Below, in pieces: positions 25,138 to 37,900 of a DNA stretch of 64,000 bases; within the stretch, counting starts at the first letter, position 1; every line of letters starts with the position of its first letter. The notes under the pieces were generated by a model. It saw only the letters and a list, made by a program, of their open reading frames with translations. It did not search any database and had not been told where the DNA came from. Both the position numbers and the translations under genes were made by a program. Origin of the DNA: Toxoplasma gondii ME49. Taxonomy: Eukaryota > Apicomplexa > Conoidasida > Eucoccidiorida > Sarcocystidae. The stretch spans positions 372,001-436,000 of the forward strand of contig NC_031467.1 of the NCBI RefSeq assembly GCF_000006565.2, given 5' to 3'.

Positions 25138-28025
25138 TCACCGCCTCATTCGGGAGATGTCGAGTGGGGAGACACGTTGTCGCGAGTGGTAGTCGCTCTC
25201 TTCTTCATCGAAAAACGCCCGTCCGTCTTGACTGCACACGCTTCCGTCTCCTTCCCAGCTGCCGCGGGAAGCGACAGAAAGCATCCGCCTCGGTCCGAAA
25301 ATCCCCGTTGAACTCCGTGCGGACGCGAGGGGAGAGGCGAGCGTCCGGCTCAGCGATCTTGCGAAGGTACCCGTTTTTCCGGAACCCGGGCGTGACGCGC
25401 GGTTCCTTCCGTTGGCCCGTGAGTGCGATGGGTGGCGGCCCCTAGGGCTTCGTCGCCCCGGTCGCGGGGACTCGACCGTGCCTAGGAAAGTTCTGGACTC
25501 GAGGCGGGTTAATGACGCACGCGGCGAAGACTGTGGACTGGGAGCTACCGACCGAACTAGCGGGCTAGCCACTGTTCGAGACGCAAACCGCCGCACGCCT
25601 CCCGCGCCTCCCGCTTCGTAGTAGTACGGAGAGATCGGCGGCGGGGCTGGAGTCACCCGCTCTCGCCTCTCGATTCCCCGTCCTGCATCCGCGGATCCGC
25701 GGACTGGCGAACTCGCGTCGGTCTCTGATTCGCGGAACCCTGTGTCTTCTAGCGAGACTTGATCGGAGAAGTCGGTTTCGCCTTCGTCTCGCACCGATGG
25801 CGCAGCCGACGGCGCAGCCGAAGTCTCGTCCGCCTGCGTGTCGGCAGTCGATTCGATGCGCTCGAGACGCGACGCGAAGTCTGTTCGTCGAGGGGAAGTC
25901 CTCTCCTCTCCATCTGAAAAAGTGGCCGCGACGTCGACTTCTTCGTCTTCCTCAACCCCCAGCCTCTCCGTTTTCCTCGCCCACGAACCCTCAGAGGTGT
26001 GCGCTGAGTGGGCAGGCCGGCTAAGCACGTCTCTTCTTTTCGCGTCTCCTCCAAACCGACGGGGTGTCTCGCCCTCACTGAGGTCGACTCCGCCGTCGCT
26101 TCGAACTCGCCTCGGGTACTCCATTTCCGCTCTTCCATTCACTCTTCGGGACTCTGAAAACCTCTTTCTTGCCGTCGCCGCTGGCATCCCATTTGTGCGA
26201 CGGGTGTCTTTGCTTTCTGTAGCTGCAGCGCTCCTTGACAAAGCCCGCCTGTCTCTCGGCAAAACATCTGGTCGACTTCGGACTTCTTCGTCTTCGAGTC
26301 GCTCTCCACGCTGCATCGTCGACCTTCTCTCCTTCACCTCCCTGCGATCTTCTCGACCTCTGTCTTCCCTCTTCCTGTCTTCTCGGCCTCTGTCTTCGGA
26401 CTTTATCTCTTCTCGACCTCTGTCTTCCGGTTTTCTCTCTTCTCGACCTCTGTCTTCAGGTTTTCTCTCTTCTCGACCTCTGTCTTCCGGTTTTCTCTCT
26501 TCTCGACCTCTGTCTTCCCTCCTCCTGTCTTCGCGTCCTTTGTCGTCTACTCTGAAAAGGTCGGGAGCCCGTCGACTCGGTCGTCGGCGCTCATACTCCT
26601 CTTCGTCGCTCTCGGATCTCTTGTCGTTTCTCCTGATTTTTCTTGACTCGTCTTCTCTTTCGCTTTTGGCGGCCATCACGCGAGGAGGCCCTGCTCGGTG
26701 AGGCAGTTGGTGAAGAGCCGAGGCACCTGGCTTGCCTCGCTGTCCGTTCAGAACCGATTTCCGCTTGCCGTCTTCGCCTCGATGTCGAGAAAACACGATG
26801 GCGCCTGTTCGCTCTCCGCCTGGCGCTTCTCTCCCCGCTACTCGGGACACGCCGTGTTTGTCTGCTTTCTCGACTTGCTCATCTGCCGCGCCCAATAGCT
26901 TCGTCAACACACCTTGAAACAACGAAAGACTCTCCTTCTTCTTGGAGTCCCGACGGTGTTTCTCGTCCTCTTCACTATCCCGCGCTTCCTGCCAGGGCGG
27001 CTGCCACGCGCATTGACCTCCCCGCTCGTCGGCCTCTACCTCCCGGCTCTTCGCCGGACGCCTTATATACGGAGAACGTTCAACGCCGCGGCGCCCCCCG
27101 TGCTTGTCGCCCTCGTGTGCACGAGGCCAGATAACCATGCCTTGCTGTCTGTGGAAAGGTGGGACACAGAGAGTAGTGCGAGGCACCAACTGAAAAAAAG
27201 GCGACGAAGAACTCTGTGTCATTGAGGTGGAGAAACGAACCGCCTGGTGTAGGGGAGACGCACCATACACTATCAAAGACGCGCAGCAGTTAGCTGTGCA
27301 TGCACAGATTCTTCCTGGAGCCACAAAGAACTCAGAGCCACTTCCCTATGTCAACGAGCGCACATGACTCCTTCCTCAGCTGTACTCACCACCGCTGCAG
27401 GTTCACTACGAGCGAAGAATCCGCCCGACTCTAAAAAGTGAGACAGCAGCTAAACGACCACGTAAGATGCTGCTTGCGGAGTACCGCTGCCGGAAGCCAT
27501 CTAGAGAGACAGAGACCGATATAATGAATTGAAGAATCCGAGTTATCCTGTTCCTTACGCCGAGTCGAAGGATCCCACATGACGGGCTTTTCGGTCCTGA
27601 GCACCTGTTATATCTGCGATAGGATCTTCGCGTTCTCCGACACCGTAACCTGGAAAAGACACGCACACCGCCGTCCAAACAATTATTCGTGGCGTTGACA
27701 GACAGACCGAACTAGTCCTTAAACACTAACGTGAGGAAAGAGACTGCCAAAGTGAAGATCGTCACAAAGATAAACCCCTATCAAGACCATCTCCGTTGAT
27801 AAAGAGAGACCGACATAGGTTCTCCGCAGACACCGAAAATAGCCAACAGAGCACCGCACTTGACACAGAAGGTCGCCATACGCAAACTTATCGCAGACGG
27901 ACTCATTCGCCTACAGACAAAAATAAACATATATATGTATATACATATATGAAGGTAAATCTGTAGCCGACATAAATATCTATTTATACGCATGTTTAAA
28001 TATATATGGATATGCATAAACATAC

Positions 28026-28057
<32 letters not shown>

Positions 28058-31000
28058 ATATATACGTGTACAGTTTTACGTAGATCTATGGAAACTCGTA
28101 CACATGAGGAAATATGCATATATATATATATACTCAACAACTGGACGTAATGCACATTTCCAAATACCACCACATATCGTGGGTTTCTTAATTCCCAGGT
28201 GGGCTTGGAAAGAGAGCTTGGAGAGCAAAGACAGGACAAAAACAAGTCGCTGCGTTGGAGCAAGCGTCATCAAGACTCTCTCATGCGTGGTAACAGAGGT
28301 CACCCATTCACGTATGCATGCATTGAACAGATTAAACACACGGACGTGTCTCCCAACGAGCGAGAGACACTCATGGGGGACAGTAGGATCAGAGAAGTGC
28401 GAAAGGCACTTCACGCGACACGAAGGAGACTACAGAAGTCTGGCTGATGAGTGCACGTCGGGGTTTCCTCACGGTTCGATTCAGTTCATCCACCCAAGCT
28501 TGCAATGTAGAATCCGCTTCTCTCCTCAAAAGAGAGACACAACCACCCTCTCCAGACATGGACCCAGCTGTGTGCTGAGCAACGCAAACCCTGGCCTCTG
28601 CTCAACGAAAATAGATTTGGCAACGCTCTATTTATAGTCGCTGGTACGAGTTGTTTTACGTCTTGTGTGCGGAGACAAATGTAACTTGTGTTACCTTTAG
28701 AAAGCGATTGAAACGCCACGCATCGACGTAACAAAGACTAGACACCCCTGATGAGAGAGACATCCCCATTTCACCGAGCGTCAAACAGTTTCGAAACCCT
28801 CGTGCAAGATGCTGGGACTCGCGTGTCTCCAACAGTGTGCTCGTCGCCTTTCCACGGCGCTACCATCGTTGCTGCTTGCTGTGAGAAAGCAGACAAATTC
28901 ATTTACGCAAAAAGGTCTTGAAGAACGATATTTACCGTCTTGAATCCAGTGTCCGAATCGACAGATCCCGCGAAGCCGCTTCGTCTCGTCGGCGAAGATA
29001 TCCCTCTGAAAGCGCAGTTCATCCAGTTCGCTGTGAAGTATCCTGTGCATGCAGCAGCAAAAAGACAGAAACAAAGTCTCTACACATCGACCCCGTTCCA
29101 GGTGGTGCCACGAAGTAAACTGAGTCCCTAAGCGTACGCCTAGTCCTTGGCGTACACAAGGTACACGTGAAGAGCCAGCACGTTCATACGAGCTGTGAGA
29201 ATAGCGCGATGTCTTCCGGGAGAAAGTTTAAATTAAATTTTACATTGATGTATTCTAATGCTATTGAAAAACGTCTGATGTTTGCTATTAGATAAGGAGG
29301 TCGTACTTTAGGAGCTCAGGTGACTTCCTCTGTAAGTGTGCTACCACGCATGAACACGACACTGAACTTAACACTCCAGTGACGAGGTCAAGCAAGCGGT
29401 CCCTTCAGTCGCAGTCACGCTGCTGAAAAACGATGAATGCTTGTGTGCAAAGAGGTCGTTATGACCACGGAAACCACGCGAGTCCAGTCGCCAAAAGGAT
29501 CCCGGGAGCACGCACGCATACAGGAGGAACCAGCCCCGCGAGGACCATCTAAGTCAACCTGTGTCCACTTGCACACGATCCGTTACATATCTTTGCGAGC
29601 ACAAGCGCCGCAACACAGTTGACTCTTCCTCAACGCGTTCACAAGGCGATAAAGTTCCTCTGAGACTGCTGAACGTGGTGGATTTCAGCATCCGACTCCA
29701 CTTCGGCTATGTTCTGGAGGGATTACACGGATTCCTGTGTTCACTTGTCGACGGCCCAGAGGCGAGATGGATCAGGACAATCACCTTCATCTCTTCAATC
29801 AAAACTTCTCCGACATCTAGTACGCAAAGCACAGCCCCGTTTTGACCCGAGACTCACCAGATCACTCGCTGAAGATCTTTAACTTGACCGAGGAGACGAG
29901 ACTCCGCGTAACCTGGAAAAAGATATATCAGGAGGCAAGTTCGTCCATGTGAAGTCGTCTGAGTCTGCAAATACACCCTAGGCCACGGGACCCCCTACGG
30001 ACAAAACGGATTCGTCTTCGAGGGGGATCTTGTTTTCAGCAAGTGTAACGGTTTTCACTGGAGACCCCGTTGTCTTTTTCCGCGCCAGATCCGGACTACG
30101 CGCCAGTGTTCGTACCATTCGCGAGAGTCGCACTGAAAGAACGTTCAACCTGCCATTCGGCACGGCGGCTCTAGAAAAGACTCAGACGCACCCGTGACCC
30201 ATCCAAGAAACAACCACAAGACATTCCTTCATGTCTTAAGCCAGCATTTTAACTCTCGCGGTACAGACACCGCAGAGAAGCTCGCGTGACACCTGCTGAA
30301 ACCACGGTGTCATCCATTCTCCTTTCACGTCCCCTTACATCGTGAACAGTAAACTGTTTGTACTTGTGAATGCAAAAGTCACGAAAGGTGTTCTCAGTGC
30401 CACTCACACGATTTCACTTGCGTCTGTCGAACCGTTCCCTCGTCTCATGTCGTGAGCGATTTTCGATTCAAATGCATTCTGGCAGAGACTGCCACCTTTC
30501 CCTCACCTTGGGCTTCCATAACCATCGAGTCGTAACGCAGACAAATGTCGTCGATGTGACGTTGGAGACGGCGCTCGGTTTGCTGGGCATACAGGTGTAC
30601 AGATACTCAAAGCAAAAGCGTTCTGAGAAACCTCCTATCAGATACGTGAACTTCTTGCGATGACACACGCCCTACACTCTTTCAGGCATCTATGTTCATG
30701 TCTCCTCATATGTATATATATATATATATACATATGCTCAATTGACTAGCGATATCCATATGCGTGCATTACTTCCTTTTCCCACGTAGACTACCTCACA
30801 TATACATATGCATGCATATATATATATATATATAGTTTTTGTGTGAACAGTGGCTAGCTTTACAGATAGATGTACCACCCTATTTTTTTTCTTCTTCGAA
30901 GTGGTGGCTGTCGAGATAACGCGTCTCGTTTCCCTTCTGTTTCCCCGTGGGTTTGTGTGTTGAAAGATAAGAAATGCCACTCCCTTCGTTTGCTTGGCAC

Positions 31001-33096
31001 CTCTCTTTTCAGCATTCGTGCTAGCGAAGCACGGGCGGTTCGGCAGAATGGACGTTTCCATTTAGCGAGAGAAAAACGAATCTCTCCCCTCCGGCCGTGG
31101 AGTTCATTTACCACAAGGAAGCCGAGAATCCGAACTCTCAACATTTTCTTACCTTCCCTCATTCGTGGAGTATGTCTGCGAGAGGGTACCCCACAGTCTA
31201 TACGGTATACGGATTCATCCCTTTCTGGCACCTCCCACCAGATTCACCCGGGCCTTCGTCCTACGTATGTGAAGAAATATGTAGTGATCTTTGAATGCCG
31301 GTTCGTTAGTTCCAGTGAAAAAAGAGCCTCACAAATACCAGACCTTTTCTCTTCATCTTGCGTACCTGAATTCGACGACAGTCTTCCTCGTACTCGAGCA
31401 GGCGGAGGTCGAGTCCTTGCTTAAACAGCAAAAGCGTTTCGTCAAACTCTCCAATCACTCTACCATCTTCATCTAAATAAGGTTCAATGAACGCGGCCAG
31501 CTTCGCTTGGTCCTCCTGCAAGTTAAAGAGTGCCCACACACGTTCAATTGCGACACGCATGCACGCCACTCTCGAGCAAGCAGTCGGTGTGTTTTCAGAG
31601 ACGCTCACGAGCTAGAAACCATGGCGTCGTCATTTCATTGACGCGATCATCACCACCATCAAGACATTTACAGAAAACAAATAGATACATATATATATAA
31701 ACACACATATATCCGCATACGCGAATGCGTGCATCTATAGATACACACACATGCACATATCTGGAACTATACACTGGACTTACAACGGGATAAACCATTG
31801 TTTTGGATAGAATTCCGTTTAAACCAGCATAGTACGTTCCAAACTACTATTCAGCGAGCAGCTCTATTCGGAAGCATGCGGCGAACGCGGTAGAGCGGGG
31901 GCGTTCCTTCAACTTTTCAAATCCGTGGAACGTACTTCCACGCAGCCCCCGCCTGAAGAGGACTGGAAACGAGAAGCACTCTTAGCTGTTCGCGGTGGAA
32001 TGCAGTCGTTAAAGACTCGCCGAACAGCATTTTGGAAACAAGGGAGACACGCTTAGAAATGATCCTGTCTCAGAGACGAAGAACCCAGGACGACGGTCCT
32101 GACCGCGTGAAGTGTTGTTTTTTGATCTGGAAAGTTTACACAAATCCCGTTTTTCTCTCTCACTCACCAAGAGAAGACTGTGCTCCGCAGTGATCTCCGC
32201 TAACTGCTGTTGATACTGAAAAGAAAAGAAAAAATGCGCGCGCATTCTCTTGAGGAGCGTCCGACTCTCACTGCAGTGAACAGCGAGTGGAGTCTACGTA
32301 ACTCGTTTGCAAAAACATACGGTTCCAATCGATAGTGTGAAGTTCGAGTCGAGGGCGCCGACCAGTCTCACGGCGGTGATGTCTTCGTCGCTTGTGTCCT
32401 GCCTGTCACGCCACGGAAACAGCTGTGTTTGAAACGTTTGGATGGACAACCCATAAGAATTAAGGATTCGTTCTCGCCGCCTCCTGCCAACAGTGACATC
32501 CACGACTGATTCCCGTTTTCATCGAGCACAGGATCTGAGAATCTCCTATTGACCGATATCGCTCACGTGCACAGAGACCCGACCTACAAGTCAGGAGTCA
32601 GGAGAATACACCAAGGTTCAGCTCTTTGTCTCCGCCGAACTGCGGTGCATTCTTACGTTTCTTCGAGTTTTTTCTTTATCGTTCGGACTTTCCTTTTTTC
32701 ATCTTCAAAAGGAGTACGCTCACGTCGACGGCGGGGACTGCGTACACTCGGGTTGTTGCACGTTTCTTTTCGTCCAGTCGACTGATGCACGGCTCACTTC
32801 GCTTTCCCGTTGAAGCGTCGTTCGAACGATTTCAGAAATCGAACGGTACCCTTTCTCCCTCTTACCAAGTCGACGAGAGCAGCGGTCTCTGCATTTGCGA
32901 GAGCGAGATTTGGAGGTATCATCGGCTGCTGGGGTGCAGCTCCCACAGTCCCGGGCGGCCACGGGTACGCGGGCGGAGAAGCAGAGAAAGGAAACTGTGG
33001 AACTTGAGCAGGCGTAGGCACCCCCATGGATGCAGGAAAAACGGAATCGACTCCCGTCCCCGGGGTACTCTGCGTGCCTCTCGAGAAACTCGTCAT
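25138..33096 (-). CDS. Coiled-coil protein with Arg/Ser/Glu-rich repeat-bearing C-terminal half (1000 aa)
   Basis: Minus-strand exons 33096-32850, 32505-32321, 32215-32168, 31515-31366, 30582-30507, 30132-30100, 29912-29858, 29042-28936, 27649-27559 and 27148-25138. Phases match throughout and sum to exactly 1001 codons. Residues 1-80 are Pro/Ala-rich. Residues 83-300 are charged helices in many short exons, with coiled-coil character (QQQLAEITAEHSLLL, DLRLLEYEEDCRRIQ, LHSELDELRFQRDIFADE). The last exon encodes about 670 residues of disordered sequence rich in Arg, Glu and Ser, with a ten-residue repeat (EERKPEDRGR type) at about 538-597 and many Ser-Pro and Arg-Ser sites towards the C-terminus. 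I could not name a family. Joining the last two exons rests on a consensus GTAAGG donor that contains a TAA codon; without that splice the gene would end at 27555 and 27222-25138 would be a separate gene, leaving an unusually short gap. The least certain junctions are the donors at 32850 and 30100. Confidence 0.62.
26351..26530 (-). repeat. 30-bp in-frame tandem repeat, six copies
   Basis: Six head-to-tail 30-base units on the plus strand start at 26351, 26381, 26411, 26441, 26471 and 26501. Each begins TCTCGACCTCTGTCTTC (one unit has TCTCGGCC). Units 3 to 5 are almost identical, differing at one base. On the coding (minus) strand each unit encodes ten residues of the type RGREERKPED, so copy-number change keeps the frame. 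Degenerate half-units continue on both sides. Confidence 0.95.
28026..28132. repeat. (TA)n microsatellite cluster in an intron
   Basis: Alternating TA runs at about 28026-28064 (interrupted once) and 28120-28132, inside the large intron of the coiled-coil gene between exons ending 28936 and starting 27649. The flanks from 27920 are AT-rich with scattered TATATG and ATACAT motifs. Peptides rich in Ile-Tyr read from here are artefacts of the repeat. Confidence 0.9.
30713..30834. repeat. Paired (TA)n microsatellites in an intron
   Basis: Two TA runs, 30713-30730 and 30816-30834, each flanked by CATATG or CATGCATA, within the intron between the exons ending at 31366 and starting at 30582 of the coiled-coil gene. 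Confidence 0.85.
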
Positions 33097-36000
33097 GCTT
33101 CAGAGTCGATGTCTTTACGAGAAAACGACACGCACGAAAGCCACGAATTCAACGCTGGTGGAGGAAGGTCTGTGATAGTCACTTCTTCCCCACCGAGCAA
33201 TGACAATTTTGCTCTTTTTAGAGGTCACGGTCAAAGGGGGATTCGTCTGCACACGCACTGTTCACGCGTTCGCCTGTCACGGCCAGCGGGGTGCACAGAG
33301 GCCTCAACAGGGAACCGAAGAAAAACGAATCGGCACAGAAAGTGACACAGAAGACTCTGAATCACGAGAAGAAACAGCGACCGCGACCGCAGTTAGAGAC
33401 ACGCAGAGCCTGTCCGAAATATGTGCATGTGTTTTGTCAACAGACAGGTGTTTGTCGAAAGTTGGAAACCCCCTGCGTTGTAACAAACACGCCATTCTCC
33501 ACCACGGGAGGACCAGCTGAGAACGCGGGCGTTGCTTTTTCCTGGAACAAGAATCCACACCTGGTATTTGAGAAAGTTTTACATTCACCTCTACCGGAGA
33601 CTGCGTCCAATTCCGCTAGCCCTCACGGCTGAAAGAAAAAGGCGGTCGGATCCGAAGAACAAAGATTTTCAAGATTTACGCAGAGAGCCGGACTCGGGGT
33701 GCATACTCCCCAGAAAGAAGCATGGCGCACGAATTCGGTGCTGGCAAGAGCTCCTTTTTCTCCTCTCCTTCATATTCTTGTGTCGGCAACCGAGAACAAC
33801 GAAACTGTCTGTTTCGCGACGGAAAAATCCGGGAAATCTGCCGGTGAAACGGAATTCGGTGAACACGGGGGTTTACGCCCAAAAGCTTTGCACACAAGGA
33901 TTGCTGCGCCCACAGTTGACTACGGAAAGGCTAAAGTGCTTTGTATCGTGCAGAGTTGCCAGAGGAAACGGGTTCGCGATAAAGAAAAGCGTTTCTCTGT
34001 GCCACATAAAAAACTTTGTGTTCGTGAGAAAAGGATCACCGTGTGGAACAAAGAGGTAGAGGTGAGAAGACAGACGAGTGGCCGAAAGAAGGGAGACACG
34101 AATATGCGGGACAAATATTGAGCACATGTCAATCTGGTTTGTGTACGGCTTTTAAAGACCGCTTGGGCGGCAGGTTACACGAACTGCAAGTTTTGAGGAC
34201 GCAAACGGGACCCCCAACACCGCAGTTGAGAAAGCGACGACTGGGAAACACCGGATCGAAGGACGCAGTGAGTTGCGCTGTGTCGAGGAAATAAACGCTT
34301 CGTAAAGCGGGCTCATTTCTGTCCGAAAATCGAGGAAAAACTCACAGGTAGGAGGAGAACCGGTTGTCAAACCTCAGACAGCGTCGCAGCTCATCGAGCG
34401 TCCCTTTTCTCGGGAGCGAAGCTTTCTCAAAAAAAAACGTGGCGCCACACACGAGTCTCTCAGGATCTGAAAAACCCAGGAATTCCAGATAGAAACTGAG
34501 AAAGACCAAAATCTCCAGACTAGGGGTTTCTTGCGGTCCGAGTCTCCACAAAAAGCTACTTTTCCCGCGAAAATTTGACCTTTCTTGAGGAGCACCAGCT
34601 CGTTGCAAGGTTCGGTCCGCAACTTGAGTCCGACGTAACGCAGCCACCCGAATCTCCACAGAGTTGCGGGGAAAGGGGTCTCAAAGGAAAGTTTTTCCCT
34701 GCGTCGTTTCGGCGCAGACCAGCTGACCTTTCGTGTGGCTTTTAACGAACTGCAGAGACAAAAGTTTCGTCAAACTCGTGGAGTAGTGGAGAGCTGGCAG
34801 ACAACAGGCTCCGTGCCACAACCGAATCCGTCATTCGAGGAAGACAAAAACGGAGGGTTCACGAGGAAAAAGCGAAGTGGTAAACTGATGGAGTTTTCCA
34901 GAAAGCTGTCTTCAAAGAAGCGGCAAAACTTGTGCACTGTTGTCTGCAGTTTTTTTGTGCGTTCGATGTCTCGCAAAATCTCAAACGATTTTGAGAACCG
35001 TTTCGTGGCAGGACAAGCAGTTCTTACCGGTGGCAAGGCGAGTCAGAAACACATGTCTTTTTTCGTTCCAATGTTCACCGAAGATCTTCTTGAAAAGAAT
35101 GTTCGCGTACCGGCCTCTTACGTGGATTAACGTATCTCACTGACTGCAGTGTTGCGCTATCCGAAATGTTTCTTTTTCCCTTCTAACATCCTCTCTGCTC
35201 AATACTTCTTGGAGAGGGGGGCAGAGGCTGCTCTCGCGTTGGAATCTAAGATCGAAGCGGTTGAGCAGAGGACGAAAAAAGTGGATGTAATTTCGGCCAG
35301 GGAAAGATTTTGGATGCATTCATAGCGAAATCAACTCGCGCTTAGTTCAAAGCGTCGTTTCCGAGTACTTGACATTAGTTCACAGAGTGTTGACAAAAAA
35401 ACGAATGCTTCTGAATTTTCTTTGAGTGGGATTGTGGTGCTCCGACTGCTACGGTCCGACAGCGAAACTGGTCGTCTTTTTAGTTTTTCTGGGGTAGCGT
35501 CGTACCCATAGTTCAGCGCCGGAGTTTGTGACCCTTGGCTATTCAAGATCCTTCCCGTGAGGAAAACCTCTTCGTACAGCTCAGAGATGGGAGACATAGT
35601 ATTCCGCACCTTTCCACTCTTTACCTCCGTTGTCGATTAATGGCTAACAGAAAATGTGCTACGGAAACTCGTTACCAGGGAACATCGGATACGTCGAATT
35701 CTCCAAGTAGCGAAGGTGCCAGGTATGATGTTGCAGAAAGGTGGTTTATAGTGGCTGCAACACTGTAGAAACTCATTTGTCCCCGTGGAAGCCATTAGGC
35801 AAACCCCTGGATCACCGAAGGATGCTGGATAAAATAATGACACAGAACGTGGCTCAAGGAGCTAGTTCAGAACGCTCGGTATGTGTGTTTTGGGAGGAAG
35901 CCCTTTGTTTTCTGTGACAAACGATAGCTTATTAGAGCGACTACTTGAAACGGAGTTGAGCTTACAAACGAATCTGAGCGCCAATTCCTTTTCTGCATGG

Positions 36001-37900
36001 TACCACTTTCTTAAGGTGCGGAAGTGAGTTTGGATTGCAGATGGTCAGGTGGAGAAATGAATGGCCCATCCGGTGGCGTGGATGGTTACTGCTTGGCAAA
36101 CAAATAAAAAATCGAGCATCAGCGTCTATAACCTCGCTACTGACCGACATTTCCGTTAACGCACTAACGGTGGACGCACATTTCTTTCTGTACTTTCCCG
36201 TATAATGTCCAGGGGGTCAACAAATAGGCGTTCCGTTTTTAACAAGTTCTGCATCAGGTCGTGGAGACGCACGGAGCCGTTTCCCTCGGTTTCCCACAAG
36301 TGCTTACTCTAACGGAACCCCGCGGAATGCTTGGCGTGGAGGAGCCTTGAAGAGCACACAGCTGAGAACACCGAACAAAAGAAATCGCCTTCGTGGTCTT
36401 GTGTGGCCGAGATTGCGCTGGAACACAACGCGGGAAGCTGTTGTCTTTTTGTCGTAGGCACCGGGCGGCTTTCCCCATCCTTCACGTTCTGTGTAGGAAA
36501 AATCTCCCGCCGTTCTCTCCGTGACACACTTGTATCAAGCTGTGTATGTTTCTCGAATCGAGGCAGATTAGACCGGTGGTTTGTTTTTGCTCGTGGCGTT
36601 GTCCCTTAGTACATTTTCCAAAACGCAAGTGACGTCTGTTTCGCCTGTCCCGTTTGCCAGTGTATGTGGGTATTGTTTCAGCAGAAAGGAAACAATGAAC
36701 AGACGTCATGGTCAGGTAGCCCGTCCATTTGCGTCTTTCTGAGATTCTCTCTACGCCATGACCCTCCACATTTTTGTCAGCTGCCCGCGGTCAAAATTCT
36801 ACACGTTGAGTTCGTGTCTGTTCCGCCCAAGAGGAGCAAAGTTTGTTCGGCGAATTTTGTTCTCGAGAGAGTAATTCTTTCTCCTCTGCCGACTCTGTCG
36901 CGTGTGTGAAACAAATCTTATTCGTCTTGTCTCAGTGCCAGAGGTGATATATGTAACTTTGCGTGTTTTCAAATACGGTTTATAGTTGTATGGTGCTTGA
37001 GAAAATGTGTTGGTTCGTGGTTCCAGAGTGGCTGCTGAAGTATATGAAACGTGGCGTTCGTTTTTGCTACTAGTTTCAGCCACGTAATCTATTGAATCGC
37101 CCCCGATATCAAATATGCCACGATGAGTTGAACATCCAGCAGTCTGTCTCTCGAGTTTTTGCAAATTTGCTTCTTGTCCAAAAAGACACAACGTGGTCTT
37201 GTTTCTTCCTTCTTTGCTTTTTTCCAGTCTCCGCAAAAAACTGTGCTTGTTGACTAACGGCAGAAAAGGAGAGAAACAGGGATTACCAACAACGAGAATT
37301 CCAGTTGCGTTCATTCGCTAAATTTGTTCTCGTTATAACCTCTCGGGGTCGTCTACCGCAGTCTCTCTTGCGCCGCTTCTGTCTTCGGTACATGATATGC
37401 TTTTTAAGAGCAACAAAAGGCAACTCGTTGACCAAATTCGGCGCAGATAAGAATAAACTGCATACTAGGCTGGTGTATGTACACCTGGGAGTAAGCGGGT
37501 GAACAAAATATGATTTGATTGAAATTGAATGAACGTAGAGTTCACTGATTCAAATCCTCCTATTGTAGCGTGCCGATTGCCATCTCTGGTGGATTTCAAG
37601 AAGCCTCCACTGTATTCTAAGTGATTTCTGTAGGCATCTTCCGCTGACCCGTTTTCGGATTCTGCATCTTGGTTCAGCTCCTTGACTTTAGAACGGCAGT
37701 GCACGTTTTTGTCTGCTGGATCCACTGCGTGATCCCGTTCATTCTCCAAAGAAGTCACCATGTTGCGTGTCCCAGTCTTCAGCGTACATTTGCCATACAC
37801 AATATCTTCTCGTCTCTCTCCCCTGCCACAAGTCCGTACTTCCTGCTCCTCTCTCTCAGGAAAGCGAGCCGTTGGTACCCGTGCAGATCGTCGCACGCTC
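33097..37900. other. Large divergent intergenic region
   Basis: About 4.8 kb between the start codons of the coiled-coil gene (-, 33096) and the PAN protein gene (+, 37901), so a presumed bidirectional promoter zone with long 5' UTRs. Open frames of 130-240 codons occur on both strands but mostly lack ATG starts, have mixed third-base composition and no domain. The best of them is a 171-codon ATG frame on the minus strand at 37314-36799, which I do not call as a gene. A-rich and T-rich patches recur between 33700 and 35000. No simple repeat of note is seen. Confidence 0.4.

Noticed and set aside
25838..26701. Plus-strand frame of 287 codons with SSRPLSS repeats
   Set aside because: It is the antisense shadow of the 30-bp repeat coding region on the minus strand and has Ser/Leu/Arg bias only.
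27931..28263. Minus-strand frame with many Ile-Tyr pairs
   Set aside because: It is a translation of the TA microsatellite.
34735..35130. Plus-strand frame of 131 codons in the divergent gap
   Set aside because: It has a non-ATG start, no domain, no flanking splice sites, and composition like the surrounding intergenic DNA.
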